From contig NC_051435.1 of the NCBI RefSeq assembly GCF_001649575.2, forward strand, positions 9,035,046 to 9,099,045: a stretch of DNA of 64,000 nucleotides, in the 5' to 3' direction. Below the pieces are notes generated by a model. It had not been told where the DNA came from and searched no databases. It was given only the letters and a program-made list of their open reading frames with translations. Numbering within the stretch: the first letter of the stretch is position 1; each line of letters begins with the position of its first letter. Both the position numbers and the translations under genes were made by a program. Below are positions 12,601-25,650 of this stretch, one piece after another. Source of the DNA: Kryptolebias marmoratus (taxonomy: Eukaryota > Chordata > Actinopteri > Cyprinodontiformes > Rivulidae).

Positions 12601-15600
12601 TCAGTTCCAGGATGACAGAAGCCCCACCCCGTTGACACATTGGATCAGTGAATGGTTTGATAAATATGAAGAAACTGGAATGATATGATATCATCCTTGA
12701 GGTTATTAGATGTTAACTCAATAAAACTATCAGTGGAAGATTTTAGGCTAATGTCTTTGACACCACTCTTCACCAACATCATCCAAACTCTAAATGAACA
12801 AATATTGTTGGGAAAATGTGGCTTACAACAAAATTTCATTAGAAACTATATAACCCCAGCACTTTTTTGACAATTAATGTTTAGGTATGTCCAAGAGGGC
12901 AATACCTTTTTATAATGTCTGTATGAAGCCCAGTGTTTATTCAAGTCTTTAAAATGCTTGATTATCAGACTGACTGTATGTCAATGGGATTTGCAATATA
13001 TATAGTTTTGTTTTATGTGCAGTGATCCAAAATATAAAATTCTCAAAACACTAGATCACAGTTCTGCATTTTGAAACAAATAAAGACTCTTCTGCGTCTT
13101 AGATTCAAATAACCTGAATCTTTTGTTGTGCTAGCCTGAATGCACCATTTTTTTTTTTTTTTTTTTTTAGCAAAGGAATATAAAACTCTTGAATTGTTGA
13201 ATGACTTCAATTTTTTTTTTTCTTGTAATCTCTGCTTAGGAGTTTGTCTCTGCCAAATAAACCAGAGCAGGTATTTTTATGACACTGCACTGTCTATAAA
13301 TTATGTCTAGTTTTAATATTTGACTTTTAAATGACAGCACACAGGAAGAAAAGACAAACACAGAGATGAAGAAATAGCAAGAAAGAGCGTGTGACATACC
13401 ACCTGGGAAAATGAACATAATGAAGGTTGAACTAAAGTTGCTTATCCTTTGAATTATTGGGTGATCTTAATTCTTTTGGACTATATATTTTTCATGAGGT
13501 GGGGTTTGGTGGTGCCATTCTTCTCACACAAATCTCAGTGCTACTTTCCAACTACGCTCAAGAGATTACACTTTTACAGATAACATTCTGCTCTTTTCAC
13601 TTTAAAGAATGTTTTGTGCATGCCAGTGTTTAGTCAACCTGCAAATAAAACCTCAAAGCAATTATAAGGTGGAAATTAACTCAAGAAGTGTAGATTATAA
13701 GAAAACCCCTGCCACAACCAGCTTTCTCATTTTAACTGTCTGTGATTTAATTTATTGGACATTCCCATGTTTGTAACATTAATTATTTTGTTAAGAACAT
13801 AATTGGATAAATCTTTTTTAATGAAGAATCAAAGATTGAATACTTTACTTGCTGGATAATTAAATAGGACACAGTAGTTTTAGAAAGTCTGAAACAGCTG
13901 GAAATAAAAGGCTGAGAAAATTAGCAGCTATAAGGCACCTAGGCTTCGACTAAACCATGTGCTTTGAGTTTTGACTTTTGTCTATAATGTCAGCGTATCT
14001 ATGTATTGTACCATATAGAATGTAGTTACAAAAATAATTTAGAAAATTTTTAAAAAGTACAAAAGAGACATTAATTAATTGCAAAATGGCAACAAGTACC
14101 CTTTTGTGTAACACTACACAAATATACAAATTGTAATTTTGAGCTGGTAAAGTCAGAAAAATTCAAATCTGCTCATAAATGTTACAAAATGCAAAGAAAG
14201 TACAAATACACTGAGAGGCACAAAGGTGAGCTGCACTTCTGACTGATGAGATAATCTACTAAACCTCTGCAGAATGCCAAACTCCTTCCATACAACACAA
14301 CAAGTAAAGCAAACAGGAGTCAATATCCCACAGAAAGAGATGTTCTTAAAAGAGTAATGCAACAAGGTCACTGGGAAATGGACAATACAGCAGTCTAAAG
14401 CCAAAAATACCTGAAAAGCCCTTAAAAGGTCTGTTTAAGGATCCCCAATGTGTCTCGCAGTTTACACTGCATTGGGGTTTTTCTTTCTTGAACCTGTGTT
14501 GCACAGAAAGACACTTAACTCAGGTATTTGAATGAAAATATGTAAACCTGGCATGAAAAATACTTTTTAAGTACAAATCTCAAACAGAAGCCTCATAACA
14601 AAAGCTATTTTAAATCATTTTGACTGTTATTTACCTATGATGCCACTAATTCTTTCACTCAGTATTGTCAGACCTTTGTTTTGACATCTACATGCTTTTG
14701 AGAACTCTGAATACACTTAATACACAAAGCAGACGTAAATCCAAAGCAAGACTCAGGAGTTAACAGTTCTGCAGATATATCACTGTCACATTTTCAGGGA
14801 TGTCCGTGCCTGCATTGCTAGACCTGTCGTCTCTCTGGCAACCAGGAGCCAGACAGAGCCCAGAGAGAGGTAGAGGGGGGGGATATTAATTCAACAGCCA
14901 CTACACTGCCAAGTTGTCATTAATCTTCATGCAGCTCCAATGCTTTGGTATCAAACATTTATCCCCTTTGCATAAAAATCAGAATCCCAAAGAAATCTGA
15001 TGCCAAAGCCAAGGCTGAGGTAATAACATTTCTTTAAACATCCTTGAGGAAGAGCTGTGGCTGTTGTGCAGCTTGTCAACCAGCACAACAGATGTCTGGG
15101 AACAAGGTCAGTGTTAATTAAAATGATCAAAAACACTGGAAGTCTGGATGGAACTTCAGCTGAAAAAAAAATAAAGAAAAAAAAATAGTTCACTCAATAA
15201 ATATGCTAAACAACAAATTAAGAACTCTGCAACTAACAACTCAATCAACTAAATGGAAATCACATTTTTACAGCTGGTGAAAAACTTTAAAGTTCTCAGG
15301 AGTTCATGCTGCCAACACTCTTGTGCAAGACTAATGTAATGTGAATATTGTCAAAACATTTCACAACAGAATCAATAAAGGCAACAAATACATTCCATAG
15401 GAACTTGTTACTGAGCTGTTTAAATGAGTACTTATTTTTTATCCATTCTTTGATGAATAATGGCAGCTGCTGCCTCAAGTAAAGAGGTTGTTTTTTAAAG
15501 GTATTGAGCAAGAGCAAACTCCCCAGGATTTTCTCTGGTGTGTTCACATTTCAGACTCCTCTGGAGATGGTGTGTAAGTGGTAGCCAAGTCACAGGAGAT

Positions 15601-18600
15601 AGGCCTGACAAACATGTTGGCTACCATGGGAGAAAAATTGCACAAACACAGCATGAGAAACAGAGGGCAAAAAAGCTGTGATAGTCTGGTGTGCTGCTGA
15701 AATGCTGGAGTAGTGACTCCTGTGAACTCCTGTGATCATTAACATGCTGCTCTCCAAGGCTTTAAAAAAGTTATATTTACTTGGTGAACAGGTTTTCAGA
15801 CAAAAAAAACCAAACTATTTTCTTTCCCCACAAATGTGCAGAATCTAACAATTACCTTTTTTTTCTTTCCTTTTGCCTGTGTGGTGATTGGCTGTTCTTT
15901 CAGTTCCACACTCCAAAATTAAAGATATATATTTAGGGGGAATCAAATAGTAGCGTATAAAGACATATCCTTAATTAGAATATCCCTAAGATCATTAGAT
16001 ATTTTATTTTAGCCTCTAACAAGACCCTTTAATTTCTGTAGAATCAATAAATGGTGCTATCAAAGGAGATTAGTCATGTGGCCTGAAAATGGTTAAGAGA
16101 TATAAAAAGGTTGGGATTTTGGTCAAAAGTAGAAGTAAACCTGTGTTGGTATTCCCAACTTTGAAAGTCTGAAATTCTTTCAAAACTCAAGTTGAAATGT
16201 GTTTGAGGATCTTGCTGACCGTAAACACCAAAAACAAAAAGATTAAAAAAATTCAAATGTCATATGTCTTTGTAAACTTGGCATTGATGCCCCGCTTGCA
16301 TTGTTTGTTTGTTTTTGCCCAGACCACAACTTATTGTTATCTTCTTTTTCTTTTGGTTTTCATCTGTGTCTTATCTTTCAGTTTTGTCTTCTTTTTGTCT
16401 CCATTTTTGTTTTCTTTTTGTCATTCTTTTTTTTTTTTTCAAGAAGTTTAGATCTAAGGAAAGTAAAGTTCTGTTTTGCCTTTACAGCCTATGGCTAAAT
16501 CAACTGGCTTGACACACTTTAATAGTTAAAAACAGGCTGAATGTACCAGGAGAAATCTGAACAGTACACACTGTGGAGCAACAAATAGGAAATATGAAAT
16601 ATGTACTGGCCTTTAAATGAAATAACCTCTCAAAACCTCAGCCCAAAAGATTGATTTTATCTGTAATTTTCAAAGTGTAAAAAGTGTATATCACTGAGTT
16701 GATGACAGCCACTGAAACTACACAATGAATAGTTAGACAACACACCTTCAAATAAGAATAATCTGCATCAATGTCATTCAGGGCCTTCTGCTAAGTGTAA
16801 AATGTTTTGTTCACCAGAGCATTTTGGTACAAATAGACTTTCAGCATTACAATAGCATCAACCTAAAAAATATATGTATTGTGTTTGTGCTTCCAATATT
16901 GCAGCATTATTGACAATCTGTGTAATTTATAGATAATATGTTATGTAAAGATTTAAATTTAAATCTATGTTTTTCTTTTTTTAACATACATAGTAAACAC
17001 AAGTTAAGGTAGTTTTACTTAGCATTCCTAAAATCTTCATTTGTATTTGTGTCTGCCATAACACACCACTTCGAATATCTGCATTCATTATGTGTTGCTG
17101 GTCCAAATAATATTTTTCTAACTCATTTTCACAGTGTCAAAAAGTACTGTGAAATGCAATGATTTCTCCACCTGATAAAAACTGTTTGGTTTAGTAATAT
17201 TTCCTAATTTTAATTATTCAACTTATTTGTGATCCTCATTTGTCCAGTAGAATGGCAGCTTGCTCATCCAGTGGAAATCTTGGAGAGAAATCCTCACAGC
17301 CTCCTTGAACATACAAGGACACCTTCTTTGGGTCCAAAAAAGCTGACATGTGATTAAATCTGCAAAAATATGTTGGACCATTGTGGCTGTCATTCAGATG
17401 TAAACATTTTGCTCTGGTATGTTTCATAAAATATCTGATGCTGTTGTTTCTTCGTGAAACAATCATGTCTCTTGATTGATTTTCAAGTGCTCTGTGAAAA
17501 ACATTTAAAATATTTGTCTTCTAATTTACTCTTGATGTTCAAGAAAAAGTACAGAAATGCATATGTAAATATTTGTTCTATCTAATAATAGCCATAAACT
17601 TATCTAAAAACTTGTTGTAATTTTAATTTACCTTATCCAGTAATTAGGTAAATTTCCAGTGTTTGACCTTTTTGCGTGTTGGATTTTAAATTGTATTGCA
17701 ACATCTGTGTTTTAGCGCTAAGATTTCTCCAACACAGAGGTCACATAACAGCATCAGACTTTTTAATCCTCTCCTTAAAAGAAGGAACATGAATGGCAGT
17801 AATTTCATCCGTAGCACCACTCATTAGTGTTTTAATCAGAACATGATAATGAAGGAAGTAGAGAAAGGAAAAGGCGGAGTGCAGCAGGTCATGAAGATAA
17901 TTTAGTTAACCTCCTTGAAGCTTTACCCTGAGCTGCCTGGAACATATTTTTGAGACCAGGAAGTAACAGTCTTGAATGAACAAAGTTCAGCAATTAATAT
18001 TGGCAGACAATAGAAAAGCTGTGTACTGAAACATGTTCACAGTAATAGCATGAATTTGTGGACGTTTAGCTTTTTTTTTCAATGCATGAGTTAGCAGATA
18101 TTAGCTGCAGGAAGGAAGGAAAGAGATAATCTCTTCATTATTCATTAAAGTAGATCATCTAAATTTAAACCTACTGCTCTGTCATACATAAATCTCTAGA
18201 AGCTCATAAATGATCCTATGTTATGAAAAACATCTCCATTTGCTTCTCTCTTTCAAGTTGTGCTTTAGATTTCCTCCCTTTTTAAGTAATGCTCTTACAA
18301 GTATATTACAATAATTTATAAACCTAGTAAATGTAATTTTTAAGATTAGAATACTGACCCAGTTATGCTGAAAAACTCTAAGGCTCTGTATTTTACTCAT
18401 TCAAATATGCATGCAACTGCATGGGCGTAACGTATGCATGAATTTTCTTGGTAGGAACAGAGTACAGAATACTGAAATGCATAAAACTCAAAGGTCTTCA
18501 GTGAAAATCACAGCGGGGTGGAGCAATTTCAGACACACAGTGATGAGATTTCTAATAAGGGTTGTATGAAGTCAGTTCCTCACTTAGTGCTGAAATGTTG

Positions 18601-19020
18601 CATGATAAGATAAAATGGCCCTGACACAAGATAAACAAGGTGATTTTCTTTGACGCTTCTTTCTTCTCCATATGAGTTAAATCAGCCCTGATGGGGCTGA
18701 AACAAGATGACTTTAATGCATTTGAAGACACTGAATTCAAAGGTAGATGATGTAAGATTAACACATGGAGAAGAATTGGAAATAGGTTGAGCTCCAGCCA
18801 CTGCAGCTATGATAGAAATTCAGAATGAAAAGTTCAAGTATGCTGCATTATAAACTTAATTGTTTTAATTTTTCGCCTGTTTATTTTATATTAATATGTC
18901 ACATTTTCAGTAAGGCATTCATACATGCCGATGTGTAGAAGACATTACAAAAACACTGTAGATTTGAATGAATTTTACTTTCATCTGTTTCTAACACTGG
19001 ATGTTTTAATTGAAAATAAA
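12601..19020. other. Gene-free stretch
   Basis: AT-rich DNA with a poly(T) tract at about 13148-13168 and T-rich low-complexity sequence at 16300-16445. The overlapping open frames at 16197-16512 come from that T-rich tract and are not genes. Some balanced-composition patches (about 14800-15120 and 17740-18000) could be conserved non-coding DNA, but that cannot be judged from one genome. Confidence 0.35.

Positions 19021-19090
<70 letters not shown>
19021..19090. repeat. (ATT)n microsatellite
   Basis: About 23 uninterrupted ATT units. It creates spurious poly-Tyr and poly-Asn reading frames on the two strands. Confidence 0.95.
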
Positions 19091-19093
<3 letters not shown>

Positions 19094-21100
19094 ATAAATG
19101 CGTGTTTTGTTTTCTTTAGGTCCCTGTGTTAGCAGGCTGTCTAAATGTACAGCCTTATGATATGGACTCCATATTAAGCACGCTCCACACAGTTGACTCA
19201 GTGCTGCACCTAACCTGGTTGAGGTTCTGGATCCACTGTCCAACCAGCAAGTACTGAGCTCGGGAAACACAGAGTCTTAGAGCATTAAGGTGTTATGATA
19301 AGCCAAATATGTAACAGAATGCAAAGCAGTTCACCTGTCATAGAGGAGAATTCTTCTGGATGCTTTGTCAGAGTGAAAATAAAAATAAACTTTCACAATA
19401 AGTATGCCCACTATTTCTCAGTTCAGCCTAAAAATAAAAAGTATTATAAAAAGGAATCTACTCAGGAGAACTCCATACTGTGCAGTGGTTTTTTAAGCAG
19501 AGTTTCAGGGAAAAGAGGCAAACAGACATACATTTGCTGAAAAGGATGCAGTCATCCACACCCTTAAACAGCAATTCAAGCCACATCAAAGAGGCATGAA
19601 TGTGTTTTCAGGGAGGTGACATTCCCACAGCAGTATGCCAGGTGAGATATGGAGTTGTTTGTTGATTGCATCTTCATCATGACCCAAAATACTTGCTATC
19701 ACACTGAGTGCATCTATTACTTGGTCCAACAACTTTTCGTGACTTCAAAGCAAGATGATGTCCAGAAGGACACTAACTGATGAAGCTCACACATCGTCTG
19801 GTTACCATGTTGTCTCAGCAAAGCATCTTTCCACAAATGCAAGGTGACATTGAAATTATAGCACATGTATAAAGAAGGATGAGTCAATTATTTCAGACTT
19901 GTTATTATCCAAGTTTCGGGTCCAAGATAGATGATTCTGTACACCAGAAATGCAAAATTATACTTCCAGTTTGCACTAATTACTTTTGCGTAAATTTCCT
20001 TGCAGTATTTTGCACGGTTTCTTGCTGTATTTTAGACTTAAATACTATTACAACAAATTTTACAGTTCAATTTGAATAGACCAGCATTTTGTTCTTGAAA
20101 ATGTACAGTACAAGTCACTGATTTGTCAATAAATTGCTTCCCATTTCCAATATGTAAATGATACATTAATCTAAAGAATGTTTTTTTGTCCTTTGACATA
20201 ATACAGTGTTTTCTATAACACAGCTAATGTATCTCTAAAAACAAAAAAATATATATACATTACATTATTATAAAATTAATCATTTGCATGGTACTGTTGC
20301 TTTGTTCTGCAGAGCTTCTGTGAAAAGTGGTTTGTATAAAAGCTGGCAGTCCATTATTGCAGAATAACAGACAATGGTGCACTCTCACAGTCAAAACTAC
20401 AGACATTTCAAAATTGTTAATTACCCTAATTACCATCTAGACTGTCATGTCTGGCTTTGCATTCTGAGATGAATCAGAGCTCCCACAGAAAACCCACACA
20501 AGCACTGGAAGAAACAAACGTCATACACAAAAAGCCCAGTTCACGAGCAGGTTTTAAGTTGATGGTCTCAACGTGCTTACCACTGTCTCATCATTGCTCA
20601 GATTTAAATCAAGAGCTAGAACAAGAGCTAAAAAACATATTAAAAATGAGCTAGATAATAAGTGGCACAAAATGATCTCACAAAACTTATATGAATAAAT
20701 CACAACTTCTTTAATGTCATATAATGTCTCAAAATGATGTCCTGACACCACTAAACCAATGACAATACAGGTAATCAAAAGATCTAATATTATTCACATT
20801 GTTTTTACTCTTTTTGTGGCTGGACAGAGATTATCTCTGTTCTGCTGCTAGATCAGCAGAGTGATGTGGAACTCCTGGGTAAGTCTCACAGGAACTCAAG
20901 TATTTAACCTGACACTCCGCCATATGTACTCTCCTGTCAGTTTGTTAGTTTTATTTTGTGGTTTGTTTGCACATTACAATACAAGTTTGAGGTAAAGAAG
21001 ATACAATGACAAATAAGATCTATTGTTATTTTTTTTGTTGCGATGGTGAGTATCAAAAGAAGGAACTAGTGAAGGAATTAACAAAAAGGAAGTTTGCAAA
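19091..21100. other. Gene-free stretch
   Basis: No gene, RNA or clear transposon seen. Short A-rich and AT runs (for example near 20243-20260) are the only low-complexity sequence. Confidence 0.35.
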
Positions 21101-21480
21101 GAACTTCTTTGAGCATGATGGACAAAAATAAAAATCCTGCCAAAGCAAGAAATCCAGAAACAAAACTTAACTTAACAGACAAAACAAGACCAGGCAGTCA
21201 CGTAAAGCATAAGGATTTGACAAAGAACTGAAAAAATGGAATTCGTATGGACTGTGGCGGCTGATCACAACAGTGTCTGCAGGTGAGTTAACAAGGAACA
21301 GATGGCAGTCAAAAGAAACATCAGGTGAAGCTGAGAACAAATCACACCACAGAAACAAACTCAAACTTATACTGGAACCAGGAAATAAAACCAAAACAAA
21401 CTACACAAGAAAAACAATATTTTAAAAATAATAAGAAAGACCAGCTGAGTGAAACTTTTAAAAGAACTATGTGTTTTTGT
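21100..21480. repeat. Possible diverged interspersed repeat
   Basis: The A-rich, G-poor texture with 'aaaacaagaccaggcag', 'caggtgagttaacaaggaacag' and 'ccaggaaataaaaccaaaac' resembles the TGTCA-ended repeats at 32287 and 54597, but I cannot align it convincingly. Confidence 0.25.
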
Positions 21481-21639
21481 AGTGTAATTATAATACAGTA
21501 ATAAACTTTTTTTTTCAGTTCAGATTTTTTTTCCATTAAATGTATTGATTTAATGTGTCAACAAATATTCAAGTAAAGCATTCTTATTCCCTTACTAGAG
21601 TTAACATGCACTAATACGCACATTTAAAATAATTATAAC

Positions 21640-21960
21640 TTGGGGCTGGCAGAAAGAAGGGATTGCGCAACAACAAGTCATAACTGGGCAGTCCCGCTGA
21701 CAGAATTGCAGGGCTCTGATTGTCATCTATTCATTTCCTCTGAACTGGGAACAGACCAAATCAGAGTCAATCACTGACCCTTTCAAACAGAGCCCCAGAA
21801 CTGAATGATGCAGGATTAGCAGAGTTCACCACTGCCTTGTTTACTTGATGTTTCCGAAAGCCAGAAAACAGCTGCATAAATTGCACAGAGCCATTAATAA
21901 TGGCACACAATTTTCTCCGCCACTGTAACCCCTCGCAGTGCGAAGGCTTTCATTTCCTGT
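21640..21960. promoter_or_regulatory. Candidate conserved non-coding element
   Basis: A 300-bp patch of balanced base composition inside AT-rich DNA, without simple repeats. It contains TGATTGTCATC and GTCAATCA (PBX/MEIS-like sites, on opposite strands) and CATTAATAATGG (homeodomain-like). Such motifs are common by chance, so this is only a suggestion of a possible distal enhancer in the gene-poor region upstream of vwc2l. Confidence 0.2.
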
Positions 21961-23273
21961 TCGGTCTCTTGACAAAAAAGAAAAAAAAAATCCAATCAAC
22001 AGCAGATTGTAATTTATTCACACATGGTCGGAGAATCAACTTCAAGTATATGAAGATGTCTTATTGTTTCAGCACATACACACAATCAAGGCTTTTATTA
22101 TCACTTCAGCAAAAGGTAAACAAAAGAGATTGTGTTTTCAACTTGACTGACAGAGAAAATGAATGAAGCTTAATTACTAAGTAAATATTTAATAGTTTTC
22201 CACAATGGAAAAAAAGAATGACTGCTTCTATCACCAGGAGAATCTGCCTGTTACTGATAGGTGGTCAGTCAGGATGATGCTCATATTGAGCTGGTATTAA
22301 GACAACATAACTGGATATCCAGACTGAAACACCTATTTTTTCTCTTCTTTTTTAGAGAAAATTATTACTTAATGTTCAGAGTTGAAGATTAACAGAAACA
22401 GAACCTGTCCTTCACACACACACGCATAGTCTGATGCTATGCTTGTTCTTTTAACAGCATATTTGAGATAGGATAATAATTGACTGTCGTTTCTTCAGTT
22501 TTAATCTTACTACAGTGTTGTGACTAAAAGTATATTTTTACTTGTCTGATAAGACTCCTGAAAAATGTACGAATCAAGTGTTTTCTTTTCTTTATTTTTT
22601 TCAAACCCCACATTTAAACAGAACTGTATTTATTGTGTGTTATATGCAAAACACTCAGGTCCATCAGTTACATTTATATCACACCTGACTTTGTCTGACC
22701 TTGATGGTTGGATCTGCAGTCAGACTGAGGAAGAGCTACAAAATGGTCACCGGGTTTTAATACCAGATATGAAATCCAAATTCTTGTGATAAGATCAACC
22801 AAAACACATGTGAATATCTAGGTTGAGTGTGGCCTGAATTCCAGATGTGTACAGCTGTACTGAAGATGGGTGTGTTTTCCCTGATGAAGTAAGAAGATGT
22901 AACCTGTTTCCATATGCAGTGGCAGTCTGAGTGATGAAACACAGGTTTTAAACTCTGTGGTGAAAGCGAGTCTCCATTGGTAGTTTAAACTTATGTGGAA
23001 ACAAGGGGAAGGACCCAAATGCAGACAGGGCTTCAACCTGTCCCCACAACTCTGCACAAAAATGCAAGTAAAGAAATCTGATAGATTAACTGCCATTAAA
23101 TTTGTGGTACATGATTATTCTAACAGAAATATTATAATATTTCTGCTGGAAGTGCCCCAGGCTGCACCAGAAGTACTACAACTAAGTGCTGCTGCAGTTT
23201 GTGCTAGAATTCTACATAAATTACAGTGTAATGTTAATTTGATAGTGATGTAAAGGTTTATAAAGCAGCTATA
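21961..23273. other. Gene-free stretch
   Basis: No supported gene. Reading frames at 22565-22789 and 22757-23253 overlap on opposite strands and lack recognisable domains. Confidence 0.35.
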
Positions 23274-23364
23274 CATAATACAGCCCAGTACTTACCCAGT
23301 ACTTGTTGGGTACTTAGCAGGTACATACACAGAAAGTACCCAGTAAGCACCAGGCTGTATTATG
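23274..23364. mobile_element. Small palindromic (MITE-like) element
   Basis: The ends CATAATACAGCC and GGCTGTATTATG are perfect 12-bp inverted repeats. The complementarity continues imperfectly inward (CAGTACTTACCCAGTACTT against AAGTACCCAGTAAGCACCAG), with internal GTACTT/AAGTAC units. At about 91 bp it encodes nothing. A foldback transposon relic is the simplest reading; the parent family is unknown. Confidence 0.55.
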
Positions 23365-24594
23365 CATTACTACTATTTATAAAATAGTGTTTGGATTAAT
23401 ATCAATTAATCTGTTGAGATTAGACATGTTTCAAGACAGCAGCAATTTACTTGGTCTTTGCCACACTCAGACTAGCCATTAGATTGTCATTCCTGTCAAA
23501 ATGACAATAATCAGTCTTTCCAAAAAGGAGTTAAGTTAAAGATTCATTTACAACAAGTAAGATAATAGATGTAACCTTTCTACAGAACCCCACTTCATAA
23601 TATCTAAACTACTTCTTGAACTTCTATTACTCTTAAAAAGGGTTAATATAAACTAACAATCCATAATTTAATTGCCATCTCTAAACACATTAAACACATT
23701 TATCTTTGCAGGTGGAGTATCCCAGACTGCATCATAGCACATCAAAAACATAAATACCACAGTCTCATGTTTGTGAGCAGTTTGGATTATGTATTAAAGA
23801 TAAGAATTGTATGAGTTAAAAACAAAGCACACTCACACACAAAAGGGAAGGAAAAATAAAGGTTCATTCACCAGTGAAAAATGAAGTGAAATATTTAAAC
23901 ACTGACAAGATTTTGTCAGAATCTTAAGGCAGTGAACATGTTTAGTTGAAAGAGCAGATGAAGTGCATGTCAGCATGTTTGCTAATGTATAAACCTCTTT
24001 TCTGTTTGGTAAAATGCACACTTCATGAAGGCTGCTAAAAAAAGAAACCACTGTGAATAATTTCAATGTAGGCTAAGAAAGTTATTTGCTTCTTTGCCTT
24101 TCATCTCTCTCTCTCTTTCTGCAACTCGGGTTGCTCATCAGAATGAGTAATGACCGTGCATGTGTTTGATAAGTGCGTTTACCACACCTCTGGAATTAAA
24201 AAATCAACTGAAGCATGAAATAAACAAAAGAGAGACTGTGATCTGGCTTCTCTTTGCCAGCAATTACCAGGAGATGAAATGTAGCATTTAAAATCACATA
24301 GGTGCTAACACACATCACCAATCGTCCGTGTCTCTAAACTCCCCAACTATTTTTTTCAGGAATGCAAAACTCGTCAGATACATTTACTGCTCTGAGAGAC
24401 ATTAAAACCCAGATTAGATGAACGACAATGATTTTCAGTTCAGGTGAAATGCACTTCCCGTTGTTAACCGTAACTACAGTTACAGAAATGTCAAAATAAG
24501 GTTACTGTTGGAATATGTTTTTAACTCGTGTTTTAGTTTAAATGTGCAACAAAACAGTTTTTAAATCAAATGGCCTAGTATTCTTTAAATGAAT
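23365..24594. other. Gene-free stretch
   Basis: AT-rich DNA with a short (TC)n tract near 24100-24117. No gene seen. Confidence 0.35.
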
Positions 24595-25335
24595 GCTTAT
24601 CACCCACTGCCTTCCAAGGCAGAGCTTTAAACTAAGATCATCTCATAATGAGAAATGACCAAGTTGTAGCCATTTTGCTTAAACCTTGTAAATGACCTCA
24701 CGCACGATCTCACACCGTATTGTAATATCTTGCATGATCTCTTAGATCTTAGAATATGTTAATGACTCTCAGCTACTACCACAGCAGATTATAGTGCATT
24801 AAATGTAAAATTCACTGAGGTAAAGCCATTGTTGTGTGGGTTAAGGTTGATTAGCTATGGCAGCCATCTTTAATTTTGTTCATTCCGAAAGTTAATCACT
24901 TGTAGATATACAGCCAATAATGCCTTCCTGCGAGTTTCATTGAAATCCACAAAGTAAAATGTGATATACTCTGCTAACAGACAAACAGGGTTAACCTCAA
25001 CAATTAATGTCAGTGTTCTAGGTGAAGATGATGTTTTGTCTTCAAAGTATTCATTGGGGAGTATGTTTATCTACTACTACATCACGTTTTTGTTCAATGT
25101 CTGTAAAATTAGCTGAGTTATACTTATTTTTTGTGTTTTTAAGGTCTGGTGGGGGCTACCATCTTGAACTGGATTGAGTTCACAAGCTAATCAGTTGTAG
25201 ACATCCATCCAATGAATACTTTCTGATGGTTTCATTAAAATCTGTTTAATGGTTCATGAGATATTTTGCTAACAATACAGACAAAAGGACACACACGGAA
25301 ATGTGCAAAACTAAACTTTGGCGGTAGGCAATGCA
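24595..25335 (+). repeat. Interspersed repeat family R1, copy B (head plus two units)
   Basis: Opens with a head segment (cccactgccttccaaggc, aagatcatctcataatgag, gtagccattttgctt) also present at 44235. Two successive units follow, each with 'agctactac / ctactacta', 'tctgtaaaatt(a/c)...ctgag', a 'ccatctt' block, 'gttaatca...ttgtagat', 'tttcattgaaat / tttcattaaaat' and 'ctctgctaacag / attttgctaac'. The units are roughly 390 and 340 bp. No ORF. Confidence 0.7.
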
Positions 25336-25424
25336 AATAAATATAAAGTGCAATGTGTGGTTTTTATTTAGCCAAGGTATTGAAACTTGTGGTATCATTT
25401 CATTTAGATAAATGTGATATTAGG

Positions 25425-25505
25425 CTATGTGATGGACTTGCAACCTGTCTTACATAATGACTGCTGGAGAAAGGCACCAGCTCCCCGAGACCCTGAATAG
25501 AAAAG
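25425..25505 (+). repeat. 3'-tail fragment of a fish retroelement (SINE/LINE-like)
   Basis: The sequence 'gtgatggacttgcaacctgtc', 'gctggagaaaggcaccagctcc', 'ccgagaccctgaatagaaa' immediately before a GGAT array is a very common teleost combination, typical of a retroelement 3' tail that has seeded an (ATGG)n microsatellite. It appears internally deleted. The exact family cannot be assigned here. Confidence 0.45.
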
Positions 25506-25650
25506 TGGATGGATGGATGGATGGATGGATGGATGGATGGATGGATGGATGGATGGATGGATGGATGGATGGATGGATGGATGGATGGATGGATGGATGG
25601 ATGGATGGATGGATGGATGGATGGATGGATGGATGGATGGATGGATGGAT
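25506..25650. repeat. (GGAT)n microsatellite
   Basis: About 36 uninterrupted tetranucleotide units. It explains the MDGW and SIHP repeat peptides open on both strands; neither is a protein gene. Confidence 0.97.

Noticed and set aside
16197..16512. Three overlapping Phe/Leu-rich frames
   Set aside because: T-rich low-complexity DNA; no transmembrane family or splice context supports a gene.
18899..19270. 123-codon minus-strand frame with a poly-Asn run, and a poly-Tyr frame on +
   Set aside because: Both come from the (ATT)n microsatellite.
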